Origin: Brevibacterium sp. XM4083
Lineage (GTDB): Bacteria; Actinomycetota; Actinomycetes; Actinomycetales; Brevibacteriaceae
Assembly: GCF_006489205.2 (NCBI RefSeq)
Contig: NZ_VFYR02000002.1
Span: 434,001 to 498,000, forward strand
DNA: 64,000 nt
Direction of reading: 5' to 3'
The notes under the pieces were generated by a model. That model saw nothing but the letters and a program-made list of their open reading frames with translations. It did not search any database and was not told the DNA's origin. The translations under genes and the position numbers were made by a program. Shown here piece by piece: positions 25,818 to 36,019 of this stretch (position 1 is the first letter of the stretch; each line of letters begins with the position of its first letter).

Positions 25818-27902
25818 ATGAATGCCCTGTCCTGGACAGACCTCGACTCACAGGCAGTCGACACCGCCCGCCTCCTCGCCGCAGACGCCGTGCAGAAGGT
25901 CGGAAACGGACACCCCGGCACCGCGATGAGCCTCGCTCCCGTCGCCTACTACCTCTACCAGAAGGCCCTCACGCTCGACCCGTCCGATCCCACGTGGGTC
26001 GGCCGTGACCGCTTCGTCCTCTCCCTCGGTCACAGCTCGCTGACGCAGTACGTCCAGCTCTACCTCGCCGGCATCGGCCTCGAGCTCGACGACCTCAAGG
26101 CGCTGCGCACGTGGGATTCGCTCACTCCCGGCCACCCCGAGGTCGGGCACACTCCCGGTGTCGAGATCACCACGGGCCCGCTCGGCTCAGGTGTCGCCTC
26201 GGCGGTGGGCATGGCGATGGCCTCCCGCCGCGAACGCGGACTCTTCGATCCCGACGCCGCCCCCGGCACTTCGCCGTTCGACCACGACATCATCGTCCTC
26301 GCCTCCGACGGCGACATGGAGGAGGGCGTCTCCGGTGAGGCCTCCTCGCTCGCCGGCACCCAGGAGCTGTCGAACCTCATCGTCATCTGGGACGACAACC
26401 GCATCTCCATCGAGGACGACACCGCGATCGCCTTCGGCGAGGACACCGCGGCGCGCTATGAGGCCTACGGCTGGCACGTCCAGCACGTCGACTGGACTGC
26501 CGACGGAGAGTACACCGAGGACCTCGATGCCCTCCACGCCGCCGTCGAGGCCGCGCGCGCCGACTCCCGTCCCTCCTTCATCCGCCTCTCGACGATCATC
26601 GCGTGGCCGGCCCCGAACGCCCGGAACACGGGGGCCGCGCACGGCGCCGCCCTCGGTGAGGAGGAGGTGCGGGCGACGAAGGAGCTGCTCGGCTTCGATC
26701 CCGATGCGACCTTCGCGATCTCCCCCGAGGTGCTCGAGCACACCCGCCGCAGCGCCGAGGAGCGCGGCCGCGCCGCTCACCTCGCGTGGAAGGAGAAGTA
26801 CGCGGCATGGCGCGACGCCAACGGCGACCGCGCCGCGCTGTTCGACCGCCTCTCCACCCGCACCCTGCCCGAGGGCCTCGACGGAGACTTCCCCGTCTTC
26901 GACGCCGACGCGAAGGGCATCGCAACCCGCGCCGCCTCCGGCCAGGTGCTCAATGCCATCGCGGCCCGGATGCCCGAACTTTGGGGCGGGTCGTCCGACC
27001 TCGCGGGGTCGAACAACACCCTCATCAAGGCCGACCCGAGCTTCCTGCCGACCGACCGCTCGACGGACTCGTTCTCCGGCAACCCGTACGGACGCAACAT
27101 CCACTTCGGCGTCCGCGAGTTCTCCGCCGGCCTCATCGGCAACGGCATCGCCCTCCACGGCGGGACCCGCCCCTACAACGGCACGTTCCTCGTCTTCAGC
27201 GACTACCAGCGACCCGCCGTGCGCCTGGCCGCCATCCAGAAGCTGCCGAACATCTTCGTGTGGACCCATGATTCGATCGGCCTCGGTGAGGACGGCCCCA
27301 CCCATCAGCCCGTCGAGCATCTCTCGGCCCTGCGCGCGATCCCCGGCCTCGACGTCGTCCGCCCCGCCGATGCCAACGAGACCGCGGTCGTGTGGCGGAA
27401 GATCCTCGACCGCACCGACGGCCCCAGCGGCCTCATCCTCAGCCGGCAGGCCGTGCCGACCCTCGACCGGACGAAGTACGCCCCGGCCTCCGAGGCGGCC
27501 CGCGGCGGCTACGTCCTCCTCGACACCGGCGACGACCCGCAGGTCGCGATCATCGCCACCGGCTCGGAGATCCAGCTCGCGATCGCCGCTGCCGAGGAGC
27601 TCGAGACCAAGGGAATCGCGGCTCGCGTCATCTCGATGCCGAGCCAGGAATGGTTCGACGCCCAGGACGAGGACTACCGCGATGCCGTCCTCCCCCGGTC
27701 GCTCAAGGCTCGCGTCAGCGTCGAAGCCGGATCGGCGATGAGCTGGCACCGCTACCTCGGCGATGCCGGCCGGGCCGTGTCCCTCGAGCATTTCGGCGCC
27801 TCAGCGGACGCCGCGACGCTCTTCGAGAAGTTCGGCATCACCGCCGAGGCGGTCGTCGCCGCGGCCGAGGAATCCATTGCAGCAGCGAAGGGAGAAGCAT
27901 GA
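25818..27902 (+). CDS. tkt: Transketolase
   Basis: Transketolase moves two-carbon units between sugar phosphates in the pentose phosphate pathway, using thiamine diphosphate. The 694-residue protein has NGHPGTAMSLAP, LSLGHSSLTQYVQLYL, the TPP motif SDGDMEEGVSGEAS near residue 170, and THDSIGLGEDGPTHQPVEHL near residue 485, including the conserved histidine. A TAGAGT box at 25769-25774 could be its -10, and AGAAGGA lies 12 nt before the ATG. Its stop overlaps tal by 4 nt (ATGA). Confidence 0.97.
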   Translation: MNALSWTDLDSQAVDTARLLAADAVQKVGNGHPGTAMSLAPVAYYLYQKALTLDPSDPTWVGRDRFVLSLGHSSLTQYVQLYLAGIGLELDDLKALRTWDSLTPGHPEVGHTPGVEITTGPLGSGVASAVGMAMASRRERGLFDPDAAPGTSPFDHDIIVLASDGDMEEGVSGEASSLAGTQELSNLIVIWDDNRISIEDDTAIAFGEDTAARYEAYGWHVQHVDWTADGEYTEDLDALHAAVEAARADSRPSFIRLSTIIAWPAPNARNTGAAHGAALGEEEVRATKELLGFDPDATFAISPEVLEHTRRSAEERGRAAHLAWKEKYAAWRDANGDRAALFDRLSTRTLPEGLDGDFPVFDADAKGIATRAASGQVLNAIAARMPELWGGSSDLAGSNNTLIKADPSFLPTDRSTDSFSGNPYGRNIHFGVREFSAGLIGNGIALHGGTRPYNGTFLVFSDYQRPAVRLAAIQKLPNIFVWTHDSIGLGEDGPTHQPVEHLSALRAIPGLDVVRPADANETAVVWRKILDRTDGPSGLILSRQAVPTLDRTKYAPASEAARGGYVLLDTGDDPQVAIIATGSEIQLAIAAAEELETKGIAARVISMPSQEWFDAQDEDYRDAVLPRSLKARVSVEAGSAMSWHRYLGDAGRAVSLEHFGASADAATLFEKFGITAEAVVAAAEESIAAAKGEA

Positions 27903-29002
27903 GCGAGAACCTCACCCGCCTCACCGAGGCCGGCGTGTCCGTGTGGCTCGACGATCTGTCCCGCACCCGGCTCGAGTCCGGAGACCTCCAGACCCTCATC
28001 GATGAGTCGTCGGTGACCGGGGTGACGACGAACCCGACGATCTTCGCCACCGCGATCGCCGGCTCCGACAGCTATGACGGCGCGCTCTCCGACCTCGCCG
28101 CCTCCGGTGCCGACGTCGAAGAGGCGATCGAATCGCTGACCACCGACGATGTCGCCGCCGCTGCCCGGCTGCTGCGTCCCGTCTACGACGCCACCGAGGG
28201 CGCCGACGGACGCGTCTCGATCGAGGTCCCCCCACCGCTGGCCCGCGACACCGCGGGCACGGCGTCGGCGGCGAAGCTCATGTGGGAGCGGGTCGGCGAG
28301 CCGAACGCGATGATCAAGATCCCCGCCACCGAGGAGGGTCTGAGCGCGATCGCCGACACCATCGGCGCCGGCATCAGCGTCAACGTCACGCTCGTGTTCT
28401 CTCTCTCGCGCTACCGGCACGTCGTCGAGGCGTACCTCCAGGGACTGGAGAAGGCGCGGGCCGCCGGCCACGATCTCTCGACGATCCGCTCGGTCGCCTC
28501 GATCTTCGTCTCCCGCGTCGATGCGGAGATCGACAAGCGCCTCGCCGCCCTCGACGACCCGGCCGCCGCGGAGCTCGCCGGTCGCGCGGGCATCGCCAAC
28601 TGCGTGCTCGCCCACGAGATCCACTCGCAGCTCTTCACCTCCGAGCGCTTCCGCGTCCTCGAACTCGCCGGAGCTCAGCCCCAGCGGCTCCTGTGGGCGT
28701 CGACCGGCGTGAAGAACCCGGACTACCCGGACACGATGTACGTCACCGGTCTCGTCTCCCCCGACACCGTCAACACGATGCCCGAGGCGACGCTGCGCGC
28801 CTTCGCCGACCACGGCGAGGTCGGGGCTCCCATCGCCGCCGAGGACTACCGGGCCGCCGATGAGGTCTTCGACCGACTCGCCGGGCTCGGCATCGACTAC
28901 GCCGATGTCATGACCGTCCTCGAGACCGAGGGCCTGGAGAAGTTCGACGTCAGCTGGACCGAGCTCCAGGGCACCGTCCGTCGGGCATTGGAGCGCGCAT
29001 GA
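27899..29002 (+). CDS. tal: Transaldolase
   Basis: Transaldolase transfers a dihydroxyacetone unit between sugar phosphates. The 367-residue protein is of the long actinobacterial type. The N-terminal VTGVTTNPTIFATAI, the Schiff-base lysine in AMIKIPAT near residue 140, and the C-terminal LLWASTGVKNPDYPDTMYV are all present. It overlaps tkt and pgi by 4 nt each, so all three are probably made from one message. Confidence 0.96.
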   Translation: MSENLTRLTEAGVSVWLDDLSRTRLESGDLQTLIDESSVTGVTTNPTIFATAIAGSDSYDGALSDLAASGADVEEAIESLTTDDVAAAARLLRPVYDATEGADGRVSIEVPPPLARDTAGTASAAKLMWERVGEPNAMIKIPATEEGLSAIADTIGAGISVNVTLVFSLSRYRHVVEAYLQGLEKARAAGHDLSTIRSVASIFVSRVDAEIDKRLAALDDPAAAELAGRAGIANCVLAHEIHSQLFTSERFRVLELAGAQPQRLLWASTGVKNPDYPDTMYVTGLVSPDTVNTMPEATLRAFADHGEVGAPIAAEDYRAADEVFDRLAGLGIDYADVMTVLETEGLEKFDVSWTELQGTVRRALERA

Positions 29003-30615
29003 GAGTCGAACTCAGCGTTCCCATCAGTGCGGAGTTCGACGCCGAGCTCGACCGCCTGCTCAGCGCCCGGGTGCCCTCCCGGATCGCGGCGCAGGACGCG
29101 AGCGTCTTCTCCGACTCCGTCGCCGCCGATCGTCTCGGCTGGGTCGATCTCGCCGGCCGGGCCGGTGAGCTCGTCACCGAAATCGAGGCGCTGCGCGAGG
29201 AGTTGGCAGCGCAGGGTCTGCGTTCGATCAGCCTCACCGGCATGGGCGGCTCCTCGCTCGCTCCCGAGGTGATGGCGGCGTGGGCCGGGGTCGACCTCGA
29301 GATCGTCGATTCGACCGATCCCAATCAGGTCGCCGAGGCGATCGGCACCGACCTCGACCACACCGTCCTCGTCATCGCCTCGAAGTCGGGGACGACGATC
29401 GAGACCGACGCCATCCGGCGTGCGTTCGCCGCGGCGTTCGAGGCCGTCGGCATCGACCCGGCCAGCCGGTTCATCGCGATCACCGATCCGGGGACCGAAC
29501 TCGCTGAGCTCGCGAGTGCCGAGGGCTACCTGGCGACGTTCCACGCCGACCCGAACGTCGGCGGCCGGTTCAGTGCGCTCTCCCCGTTCGGCCTCGTCCC
29601 TGCCGGTCTCGCCGGGGTCGACATCCGCCGGATCGTCGAGTCCGCGGCGGGCATCGCCGCCGACCTCGGCGCCGACAGCGCGGACAATCCGGCGCTGCGG
29701 TTCGGCACCTGGCTGGGCATCGCCCACGCCCGGGCCACGGAGAAGCTCGTCCTCGCCCCCACCTCGGCGGCGCTTGACGGTCTGGGAGCCTGGGTCGAGC
29801 AGCTCATCGCCGAATCGCTCGGCAAGGACGGCCAGGGGATCCTCCCCGTCGTCCTCGACGAACCCGGTGATGTCGGCTTCGCCGACGCCCGCGCCGATGC
29901 CCTGCTCTGCACGCTCGGACCGGCCACGACGATCGGCGCGCCCTCGGGCTTCAACGCCGAGGTCGACGGCGATCTGGGCGAGCAGTTCCTCTTCTGGGAG
30001 TTCGCCACGGCGATCGCCGGCTACAGCATCGGAGTCGACCCATTCGATCAGCCGGATGTCGAGGCGGCGAAGGCCTTCGCCCGGGAGGCCCTCGACACGG
30101 GCACCCACGCCGAGGAGATCCCGGCGTTCGTCGACGGCGCCGTCGAGGTCTACGGCGACATCGATGAGGCCGACGACCTCGTCGGGGCCCTCCGTGAGCT
30201 CTTCGCACAGGTCGACGAGTACGGCTACGTCGCCATCCAGGCCTACCTCGATCGGCTCGGCGACGCCGAGGCGGTCGACCTCCGTCCGCTCGTCTCCCGG
30301 CACGCCGGGGTGCAGACGACGTTCGGATTCGGCCCGCGCTACCTCCACTCGACGGGCCAGTACCACAAGGGCGGGCACCCCAACGGCGTGTTCCTCCAGA
30401 TCACGGCCGACCCGCGCACGGAACTCCTCGTGCCCGGCCGCGGCTACGGGTTCGGTGAACTCGAGCAGGCGCAGGCGCTCGGCGATGCCGCGGCCCTGCG
30501 GGCGAAGGGGCGTCCGGTGCTCCGGGTCCATCTCACCGATCGGGCCCGCGGTCTCGAACAGCTCCGCAGCGCCGTCTCCGAGGTCGCCCCGCACCACCAC
30601 TTCGGAGTCGACTGA
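28999..30615 (+). CDS. pgi: Glucose-6-phosphate isomerase
   Basis: Pgi interconverts glucose-6-phosphate and fructose-6-phosphate. The 538-residue protein has LTGMGGSSLAPEV, the phosphate-binding SKSGTTIETD near residue 134, and LHSTGQYHKGGHPNG near residue 450 with the catalytic lysine. It belongs to the divergent actinobacterial form in which the sequence is poorly alignable to E. coli Pgi outside these motifs. It ends the tkt-tal-pgi series, with a terminator 15 nt beyond. Confidence 0.95.
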   Translation: MRVELSVPISAEFDAELDRLLSARVPSRIAAQDASVFSDSVAADRLGWVDLAGRAGELVTEIEALREELAAQGLRSISLTGMGGSSLAPEVMAAWAGVDLEIVDSTDPNQVAEAIGTDLDHTVLVIASKSGTTIETDAIRRAFAAAFEAVGIDPASRFIAITDPGTELAELASAEGYLATFHADPNVGGRFSALSPFGLVPAGLAGVDIRRIVESAAGIAADLGADSADNPALRFGTWLGIAHARATEKLVLAPTSAALDGLGAWVEQLIAESLGKDGQGILPVVLDEPGDVGFADARADALLCTLGPATTIGAPSGFNAEVDGDLGEQFLFWEFATAIAGYSIGVDPFDQPDVEAAKAFAREALDTGTHAEEIPAFVDGAVEVYGDIDEADDLVGALRELFAQVDEYGYVAIQAYLDRLGDAEAVDLRPLVSRHAGVQTTFGFGPRYLHSTGQYHKGGHPNGVFLQITADPRTELLVPGRGYGFGELEQAQALGDAAALRAKGRPVLRVHLTDRARGLEQLRSAVSEVAPHHHFGVD

Positions 30616-30629
30616 CCTGGCGAACACAG

Positions 30630-30663
30630 CGAAGGCCCTCACCGGTAACGGTGAGGGCCTTCG
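30630..30663. terminator. Bidirectional terminator between pgi and secG
   Basis: A perfect 15-bp stem (CGAAGGCCCTCACCG with its complement) closes a GTAA loop. It stands between convergent genes, 15 nt after the pgi stop and 34 nt from the secG stop. No long T-run follows on either side. Confidence 0.85.
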
Positions 30664-30696
30664 TCGGTTCTGCGCTTCGTCGGGTGGTCCGCCCGC

Positions 30697-30942
30697 TCAG
30701 CTGTTGAAGCGCGTGATGAGTCCGAGGAGGATGATCGACGCACCCCAGACGATCGCCATGAGCGCGGTGAACCGGTTGAGGTTGCGCTCGGCGACGCCGG
30801 AGGACCCCAGCGAGGAGGACATGCCGCCGCCGAACATGTCGGACATGCCGCCGCCCTTGCCCTTGTGCATGAGGATGAGCAGGGTGAGGAAGATGCTCGT
30901 GAGGACGAGCACGCCGATGAGTACGTAGGTCAGTATTTCCAC
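30697..30942 (-). CDS. secG: SecG preprotein translocase subunit
   Basis: SecG is the small accessory subunit of the SecYEG channel. The 81-residue protein has two helices (LIGVLVLTSIFLTLLILMH and FTALMAIVWGASIILLGLI) joined by a glycine/serine loop GKGGGMSDMFGGG, the classical SecG linker. It is the last gene of the gap-pgk-tpiA-secG series, as in many actinobacteria. Confidence 0.95.
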   Translation of the reverse strand: MEILTYVLIGVLVLTSIFLTLLILMHKGKGGGMSDMFGGGMSSSLGSSGVAERNLNRFTALMAIVWGASIILLGLITRFNS

Positions 30943-30986
30943 GTCGAGTTCAACCTGTGTTTCTGTCAGAGGATTTGGGGTTCAGT

Positions 30987-31772
30987 CTACTTGCCGACGG
31001 CGGCCTTGCACAAAGCGGCGAAGTCGGGCCCGCTCAGGCTCGCACCCCCGACGAGTGCGCCGTCGACGTCGTCGGAGACGAGGATGTCGGCGACGTTGTC
31101 GGTCTTCACCGACCCGCCGTAGAGGATCCGCGTGGTGTCGGCGAGGCTGTCGCCGTACTTCTCCCGCAGGCGACCGCGGATCGCCGCGGCCATCTCTGCG
31201 GCATCAGCGGCCGTCGCCGTCTTCCCCGTGCCGATCGCCCACACGGGTTCGTAGGCGACGACGAGCCCGCTGAGCTCCTCGGCCGAGAGGCCGGACAGCG
31301 AGTCGTCGAGCTGGCCCAGGGTGAAGTCGACGTGGGTGCCGTCCTCGCGCTCGGCCAGGGACTCGCCGACGCAGACGATGGGGGTGAGGTCGTGGCCGAG
31401 CGCGGCCTTGACCTTCGCGGCGACGACGTCGGAGGTCTCGTGGTTGTCGGCGCGGCGCTCGCTGTGGCCGACGACGACAAACGAGCAGCCGAGGCGGGAG
31501 AGGAACGACGCGGCGATCTCCCCGGTGTGCGCGCCCGGTTCGTGGCGGGACACGTCCTGGGCGCCGTAGCGCAGCCACAGTTTGTCGCCCTGGACGAGCG
31601 TCTGCACGGAGCGGATGTCGGTGAACGGCGGGACGACGACGACCTCGAGCTGGGAGTCGTCGAGCTTGGCGTCCTCGAGTGCCCACGCGAGCTTCTGGAC
31701 TGTCGAGATCGCCTCGAGGTGGTCGTGGTTCATCTTCCAGTTGCCGGCGAGCAGCAGTGTGCGGTCAGTCAT
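30987..31772 (-). CDS. tpiA: Triosephosphate isomerase
   Basis: TpiA interconverts dihydroxyacetone phosphate and glyceraldehyde-3-phosphate. The 261-residue protein has lysine in AGNWKMN, the electrophilic histidine in VVGHSERR and the catalytic glutamate in [15 protein letters not shown] near residue 171, with the phosphate loop YGGSVKTDN. It starts 12 nt after the pgk stop. Confidence 0.97.
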   Translation of the reverse strand: MTDRTLLLAGNWKMNHDHLEAISTVQKLAWALEDAKLDDSQLEVVVVPPFTDIRSVQTLVQGDKLWLRYGAQDVSRHEPGAHTGEIAASFLSRLGCSFVVVGHSERRADNHETSDVVAAKVKAALGHDLTPIVCVGESLAEREDGTHVDFTLGQLDDSLSGLSAEELSGLVVAYEPVWAIGTGKTATAADAAEMAAAIRGRLREKYGDSLADTTRILYGGSVKTDNVADILVSDDVDGALVGGASLSGPDFAALCKAAVGK

Positions 31773-31784
31773 GGTGGGTCGTCC

Positions 31785-33005
31785 TCACGCGAGAGCGTCG
31801 ATGCCGGGCAGGGTCTTGCCTTCGAGGTATTCGAGGCTCGCCCCGCCGCCGGTGGAGATGTGGCCGAATTCGTCGTCGGAGAAGCCGAGCGCCCGCACCG
31901 CGGCCGCGGAGTCTCCCCCGCCGACGACGGTGAGCCGGTCGGCTCGCGCCCCCTCGGCGGTGGCCGTGAGGGCAGCGGCCACGGTCTTCGTGCCCGCGGC
32001 GAAGGCCGGGAACTCGAAGACGCCCATGGGGCCGTTCCAGAACACGGTCGCGGAGTCGGCGATCACCTCGGCGTAGGCCCGTGCGGTGTCGGGGCCGATG
32101 TCGAGGCCGAGTCCCTCAGCGCCGGCCGGGGTGTCCTCGAGGCGGTCGACGGGACGCACCCAGTTCTCGGCGTCGGGGGCGAAGGCGGCGGCCATGACGA
32201 TGTCGGTGGGGAGCATGATCCGCGCCCCGCCCTTCTCGGCACGGTCGAGGTAGCCCTTGACATCGTCAATGCGGTCCTTCTCGACGAGGCTCGCACCGAT
32301 GTCGTGGCCGAGCGCGGCGAGGAACGTGAAGACCATGCCGCCGCCGATGAGGAGGTTGTCGGCGCGGTCGATGAGGTTGTCGATGACCCCGAGCTTGTCG
32401 GAGACCTTCGAGCCGCCGAGGACGACGGTGAAGGGCCGCTCCGGCGAGTTGAGGAGACGGTCGCTGACCTCGACCTCGGCCTGGACGAGCGAACCGGCAT
32501 AGTGCGGCAGGAGCTGCGCGAGTTCGTAGACCGAGGCCTGCTTGCGATGGACGACGCCGAATCCGTCGGAGACGAAGTCGTCGGCGAACGCCGCGAGCTG
32601 CTCGGCGAATGCGCGCCGTTCGGTCTCGTCCTTCGAGGTCTCCCCCGGGTTGAACCGGAGGTTCTCGAGGAGGAGGACGTCCCCGTCGCCGAGCGCTGCG
32701 ACCTTCGCCTGCGCATCCTCACCGACGGTGTCGGAGGCGAAGGCGACGTCGCGGCCGATCGCGGCGGCGAGTTCGCCGGCGATCGGGGCGAGCGAGAAGT
32801 GCGGGTCGGGTTCGCCCTTCGGGCGGCCGAGGTGGGAGATGACGATCACCCGGCCCCCCGCCTCGGCGAGGGATCGGATCGTCGCCGCGGATGCGAGGAT
32901 GCGTCCGCTGTCAGTGATCGTCGTCCCGTCCATGGGAACGTTAAGATCGCTGCGGACGAGCACCGTCCGGTGGGCGAAGATCTCCGGGTCCGTGAATGTC
33001 CTCAT
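31785..33005 (-). CDS. pgk: Phosphoglycerate kinase
   Basis: Pgk makes ATP from 1,3-bisphosphoglycerate. The 406-residue protein has VRSDLNVPMDG at the N-terminus, ISHLGRPKGEPDP near residue 60, NLRFNPGETSKD near residue 120, and the nucleotide-binding VVGGGDSAAAVRALG near the C-terminus. ATG 33005 overlaps the gap stop by 4 nt, with GAAAGG inside the gap 3' end as ribosome site. Confidence 0.97.
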   Translation of the reverse strand: MRTFTDPEIFAHRTVLVRSDLNVPMDGTTITDSGRILASAATIRSLAEAGGRVIVISHLGRPKGEPDPHFSLAPIAGELAAAIGRDVAFASDTVGEDAQAKVAALGDGDVLLLENLRFNPGETSKDETERRAFAEQLAAFADDFVSDGFGVVHRKQASVYELAQLLPHYAGSLVQAEVEVSDRLLNSPERPFTVVLGGSKVSDKLGVIDNLIDRADNLLIGGGMVFTFLAALGHDIGASLVEKDRIDDVKGYLDRAEKGGARIMLPTDIVMAAAFAPDAENWVRPVDRLEDTPAGAEGLGLDIGPDTARAYAEVIADSATVFWNGPMGVFEFPAFAAGTKTVAAALTATAEGARADRLTVVGGGDSAAAVRALGFSDDEFGHISTGGGASLEYLEGKTLPGIDALA

Positions 33006-34003
33006 TGGGGCCTTTCGCGCAGAAGGTAGCTGACCATGTCCTTGAGTCGGTTCGAGTAGCCCCACTCATTGTCGTACCACGCGACGACCTTGACCTGGTC
33101 GCCGAGGACCATCGTCAGCTCCGAGTCGGCGATCGCCGAGGCGGTGGTCCCGACGATGTCCGTGGAGACGAGGGCCGCCTCGGTGTAGTCGAGGTAGGGC
33201 GAGTCCTCTGCGGCGGCCTTGAGGATCGCGTTGACCTCGTCGCGGGTGACCGGCTTCTTCGGGGTGAAGGTGAAGTCGATGATCGATCCGGCGGGCACGG
33301 GCACCCGGATCGCGAAGCCGTCGAGCTTGCCCTCGAGGTGGGGCATGACCTTGCCGACGGTGCGGGCGGCGCCGGTCGTCGTCGGCACGATGTTGATCGC
33401 GGCCGCGCGAGCGCGGCGGAGGTCGCGGTGCGGACCGTCGACGAGCTTCTGGTCGCCGGTGTAGGCGTGAACGGTGTTGAGCAGTCCGGATTCCACGCCG
33501 ATCGCGTCGTCGAGGGCCTTGACGACCGTGGCCATGCAGTTCGTCGTGCACGAGGCGTTGGAGACGACTTCGTGCTTCTCCGGGTCGTACGTCTCCTCAT
33601 TGACGCCCATGACGAATGTCGCGTCGACATCCTTGCCGGGAGCGGAGAGGACAACGGTCTTCACGGACCCGCCGAGGTGGGCCTCGGCCTGGTCGCGGCG
33701 GGTGAAGATGCCGGTCGATTCGACGACGAGTTCGACGTCCTTCGCGGTCCACTCGATGTCGGCGGGGTTCTTCTCCGAGAAGACGGCGATCTCACGGCCG
33801 TCGACGATGAGCGAGTCCTCCCCGGCCTCGACGGTGTGGTCGAAGCGCGGCCACACGGAGTCGTAGGCGAGCAGGTGGGCGAGCGTCGCAGTGTCGGTGA
33901 GGTCGTTGATGGCGACGACTTCGAAGTCGGCACCGGGTTCGAGGGACAGGCGGAAGAGGGCGCGACCGATGCGGCCGAAGCCATTGATTGCGATTCGTCT
34001 CAT
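33002..34003 (-). CDS. gap: Glyceraldehyde-3-phosphate dehydrogenase, type I
   Basis: The NAD-dependent glycolytic enzyme. The 333-residue protein begins with the Rossmann motif INGFGRIGRALFRL and has the active site NASCTTNCMATV near residue 151 and the histidine in VPTTTGAARTV and the following strand. Asp at the end of strand 2 (AINDLTD) suggests NAD preference. It follows whiA by 9 nt and overlaps pgk. Confidence 0.97.
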   Translation of the reverse strand: MRRIAINGFGRIGRALFRLSLEPGADFEVVAINDLTDTATLAHLLAYDSVWPRFDHTVEAGEDSLIVDGREIAVFSEKNPADIEWTAKDVELVVESTGIFTRRDQAEAHLGGSVKTVVLSAPGKDVDATFVMGVNEETYDPEKHEVVSNASCTTNCMATVVKALDDAIGVESGLLNTVHAYTGDQKLVDGPHRDLRRARAAAINIVPTTTGAARTVGKVMPHLEGKLDGFAIRVPVPAGSIIDFTFTPKKPVTRDEVNAILKAAAEDSPYLDYTEAALVSTDIVGTTASAIADSELTMVLGDQVKVVAWYDNEWGYSNRLKDMVSYLLRERPQ

Positions 34004-34012
34004 GCTCGAATC

Positions 34013-34996
34013 CTATCGGTCTTCGAGCATGTCGGGAGTGAGACTTGCTTCAGTCCCAGGAATTCCCAATTCTTCCGCCCGCTTGTCCGCCGTCGACAGC
34101 AGCCGCCGGATGCGTCCGGCCACGGCGTCCTTCGTCATCGGCGGGTCGGCGAGCTGTCCGAGCTCCTCGAGGGAGGCCTGTTTGTGGGTGACGCGCAGCT
34201 GCCCGGCGTAGCGGAGGTGTTCGGGCACGTCCTCGCCGAGGATCTCCAGCGCCCGTTCGACGCGAGCGCCTGCCGCCACGGCGGCCCGGGCGGAGCGGCG
34301 CAGATTGGCGTCGTCGAAGTTCGCGAGTCGGTTGGCCGTCGCCCTGACCTCGCGGCGCATCCGCCGCTCCTCCCACACGAGGACCGCGTTGTGAGAGCCC
34401 ATGCGCGTGAGCAGAGCGGCGATGTCGTCGCCGTCGCGGATGACGACGCGGTCGACGCCGCGGACCTCGCGGGCCTTCGCGCTCAGGCCCAGCCGCCGAG
34501 CGGCTCCGACGAGTGCGAGTGCCGCCTCGGGGCCGGGGCACGTGACCTCGAGGGCGGAGGAGCGGCCGGGTTCGGTGAGTGAGCCGTGGGAGAGGAAGGC
34601 CCCGCGCCAGGCGGCCTCGGCATCGGCGACGGAGCCGTTGACGATCGCCGAGGGCAGACCGCGCACGGGTCGGCCGCGGTTGTCGACGAGCCCGGTCTGG
34701 CGGGCCAACGCCCCGCCGTCGCGGGTGACGCGCAGCAGGTAGCGGTTGGAGCGGCGGATGCCGGCGGCGTTGATGACGACGATGTCGGCGAACTGGCCGT
34801 AGAGATCCTTGATCTCGCTGCGCAGACGCTTCGCGGCCTGCGCGGTGTCGAGTTCGGCTTCGAGCACGATCGAGCCGTTGACGAGGTGGAGGGCGGAGGA
34901 GAAGCGGAAGATCGAGGACACTTCGGCCTTCCGAGCCGAGGTGCGGGTGATCTTCACCCTCGCCAGCTCATCCTTGACCTGAGCGGTCAATGCCAT
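34013..34996 (-). CDS. whiA: WhiA, sporulation/cell-division regulator
   Basis: WhiA is a DNA-binding protein with a LAGLIDADG homing-endonuclease-like N-terminal domain and a C-terminal helix-turn-helix. The 327-residue protein has [34 protein letters not shown] (the degenerate endonuclease motif) near residue 120, and [24 protein letters not shown], here about residues 274-297, as the helix-turn-helix. It controls division genes in Streptomyces and other Gram-positives. It follows yvcK-rapZ, the standard order. Confidence 0.96.
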   Translation of the reverse strand: MALTAQVKDELARVKITRTSARKAEVSSIFRFSSALHLVNGSIVLEAELDTAQAAKRLRSEIKDLYGQFADIVVINAAGIRRSNRYLLRVTRDGGALARQTGLVDNRGRPVRGLPSAIVNGSVADAEAAWRGAFLSHGSLTEPGRSSALEVTCPGPEAALALVGAARRLGLSAKAREVRGVDRVVIRDGDDIAALLTRMGSHNAVLVWEERRMRREVRATANRLANFDDANLRRSARAAVAAGARVERALEILGEDVPEHLRYAGQLRVTHKQASLEELGQLADPPMTKDAVAGRIRRLLSTADKRAEELGIPGTEASLTPDMLEDR

Positions 34997-35022
34997 TGTT
35001 CGTCCTCCTGCACGGATCGGTC

Positions 35023-36018
35023 CTACCACTGCTCGTCGACGTCGATCCCGGCGTCAACCAACATGTCACGGTAACATGCTGCGAGCTTGAGGCTGTCATG
35101 CTGCCCTGCCCGCCGGGAGCTGAGCGGATGCACGCGGAGTTTGGCGTCGAACATCTCCCGCGCATGGTGCTCGAGCTCCGGTTCGGCGACCACGGACGCC
35201 TCGTCGACGAGCACGTAGTCGAGGGTGAGGGCGGGCGCGTGGCGGTGCAGCGACATGAGGTGCTGACCGAGGCTGAGGTCCCTCGTCTCCCCGTCCGAGG
35301 ACGAGAGGTTGAGCGTGAGGGATTTCACCGCGTTCGACCGCACGATCGCATCGGCGAGGGAGGGCACGAGCAGGTGCGGCATCACCGAGGTGTACCACGA
35401 GCCGGGACCGAGGTTGAGGACCTCCGCCTCGGCGACGGCTTCGACGGTCTCATAACGGGCCGGCGGATCCGCGGGGTCGAGGCGGACGGATTCGACATGA
35501 CCGCGGGTCGAGGCGAGCACCGACTGTCCGCGCACAACCTGGAACGAACCGGGGAACTGGACGTCGGCTTCGATCGTCAGCGGCACCGAGGACATCGGCA
35601 GCACGCGGCCGTGGGCGCGCAGCAGCTTCGCCATCCAGTCGAGGCCTGCCACGTGGTCGCCGTGGATCTGCCAGAGGGCGGCGATGAGGAGGTTGCCGAC
35701 GGCGTGGCCGTTGAGCTCCCCGCTCGATTCGAAGCGGTGCTGGATGACGTCGCGCCACGTCTTGCCCCAGTTCCCGTCGTCGCAGAGCGCGGCCAGAGCC
35801 ATGCGCAGGTCCCCGGGCGGCAGCCCGCCGAGCTCGTCGCGCAGCCGACCGGAGGAGCCGCCGTCATCGGCGACGGTGACGACGGCCGTGAGCGATTCGG
35901 TGAGCAGCCGGAACGCGCGCAGCGCGGCGTAGAGACCGTGACCGCCGCCGAAGGACACGATCTTCGGACCCTTGTTGATGACGGCCGGGGTGATCTGCGG
36001 GAGATCCTCGGTCTCCAT
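35023..36018 (-). CDS. yvcK: YvcK/CofD-like gluconeogenesis factor
   Basis: A 331-residue member of the CofD-like superfamily. Signatures are [31 protein letters not shown] and [16 protein letters not shown] in the first 100 residues, and [11 protein letters not shown] near residue 130. In B. subtilis and mycobacteria (CuvA) the protein affects growth on gluconeogenic carbon and cell-wall synthesis and binds UDP-sugars. ATG 36018 starts 1 nt after the rapZ stop, consistent with coupling. Confidence 0.94.
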   Translation of the reverse strand: METEDLPQITPAVINKGPKIVSFGGGHGLYAALRAFRLLTESLTAVVTVADDGGSSGRLRDELGGLPPGDLRMALAALCDDGNWGKTWRDVIQHRFESSGELNGHAVGNLLIAALWQIHGDHVAGLDWMAKLLRAHGRVLPMSSVPLTIEADVQFPGSFQVVRGQSVLASTRGHVESVRLDPADPPARYETVEAVAEAEVLNLGPGSWYTSVMPHLLVPSLADAIVRSNAVKSLTLNLSSSDGETRDLSLGQHLMSLHRHAPALTLDYVLVDEASVVAEPELEHHAREMFDAKLRVHPLSSRRAGQHDSLKLAACYRDMLVDAGIDVDEQW

Positions 36019-36019
36019 G

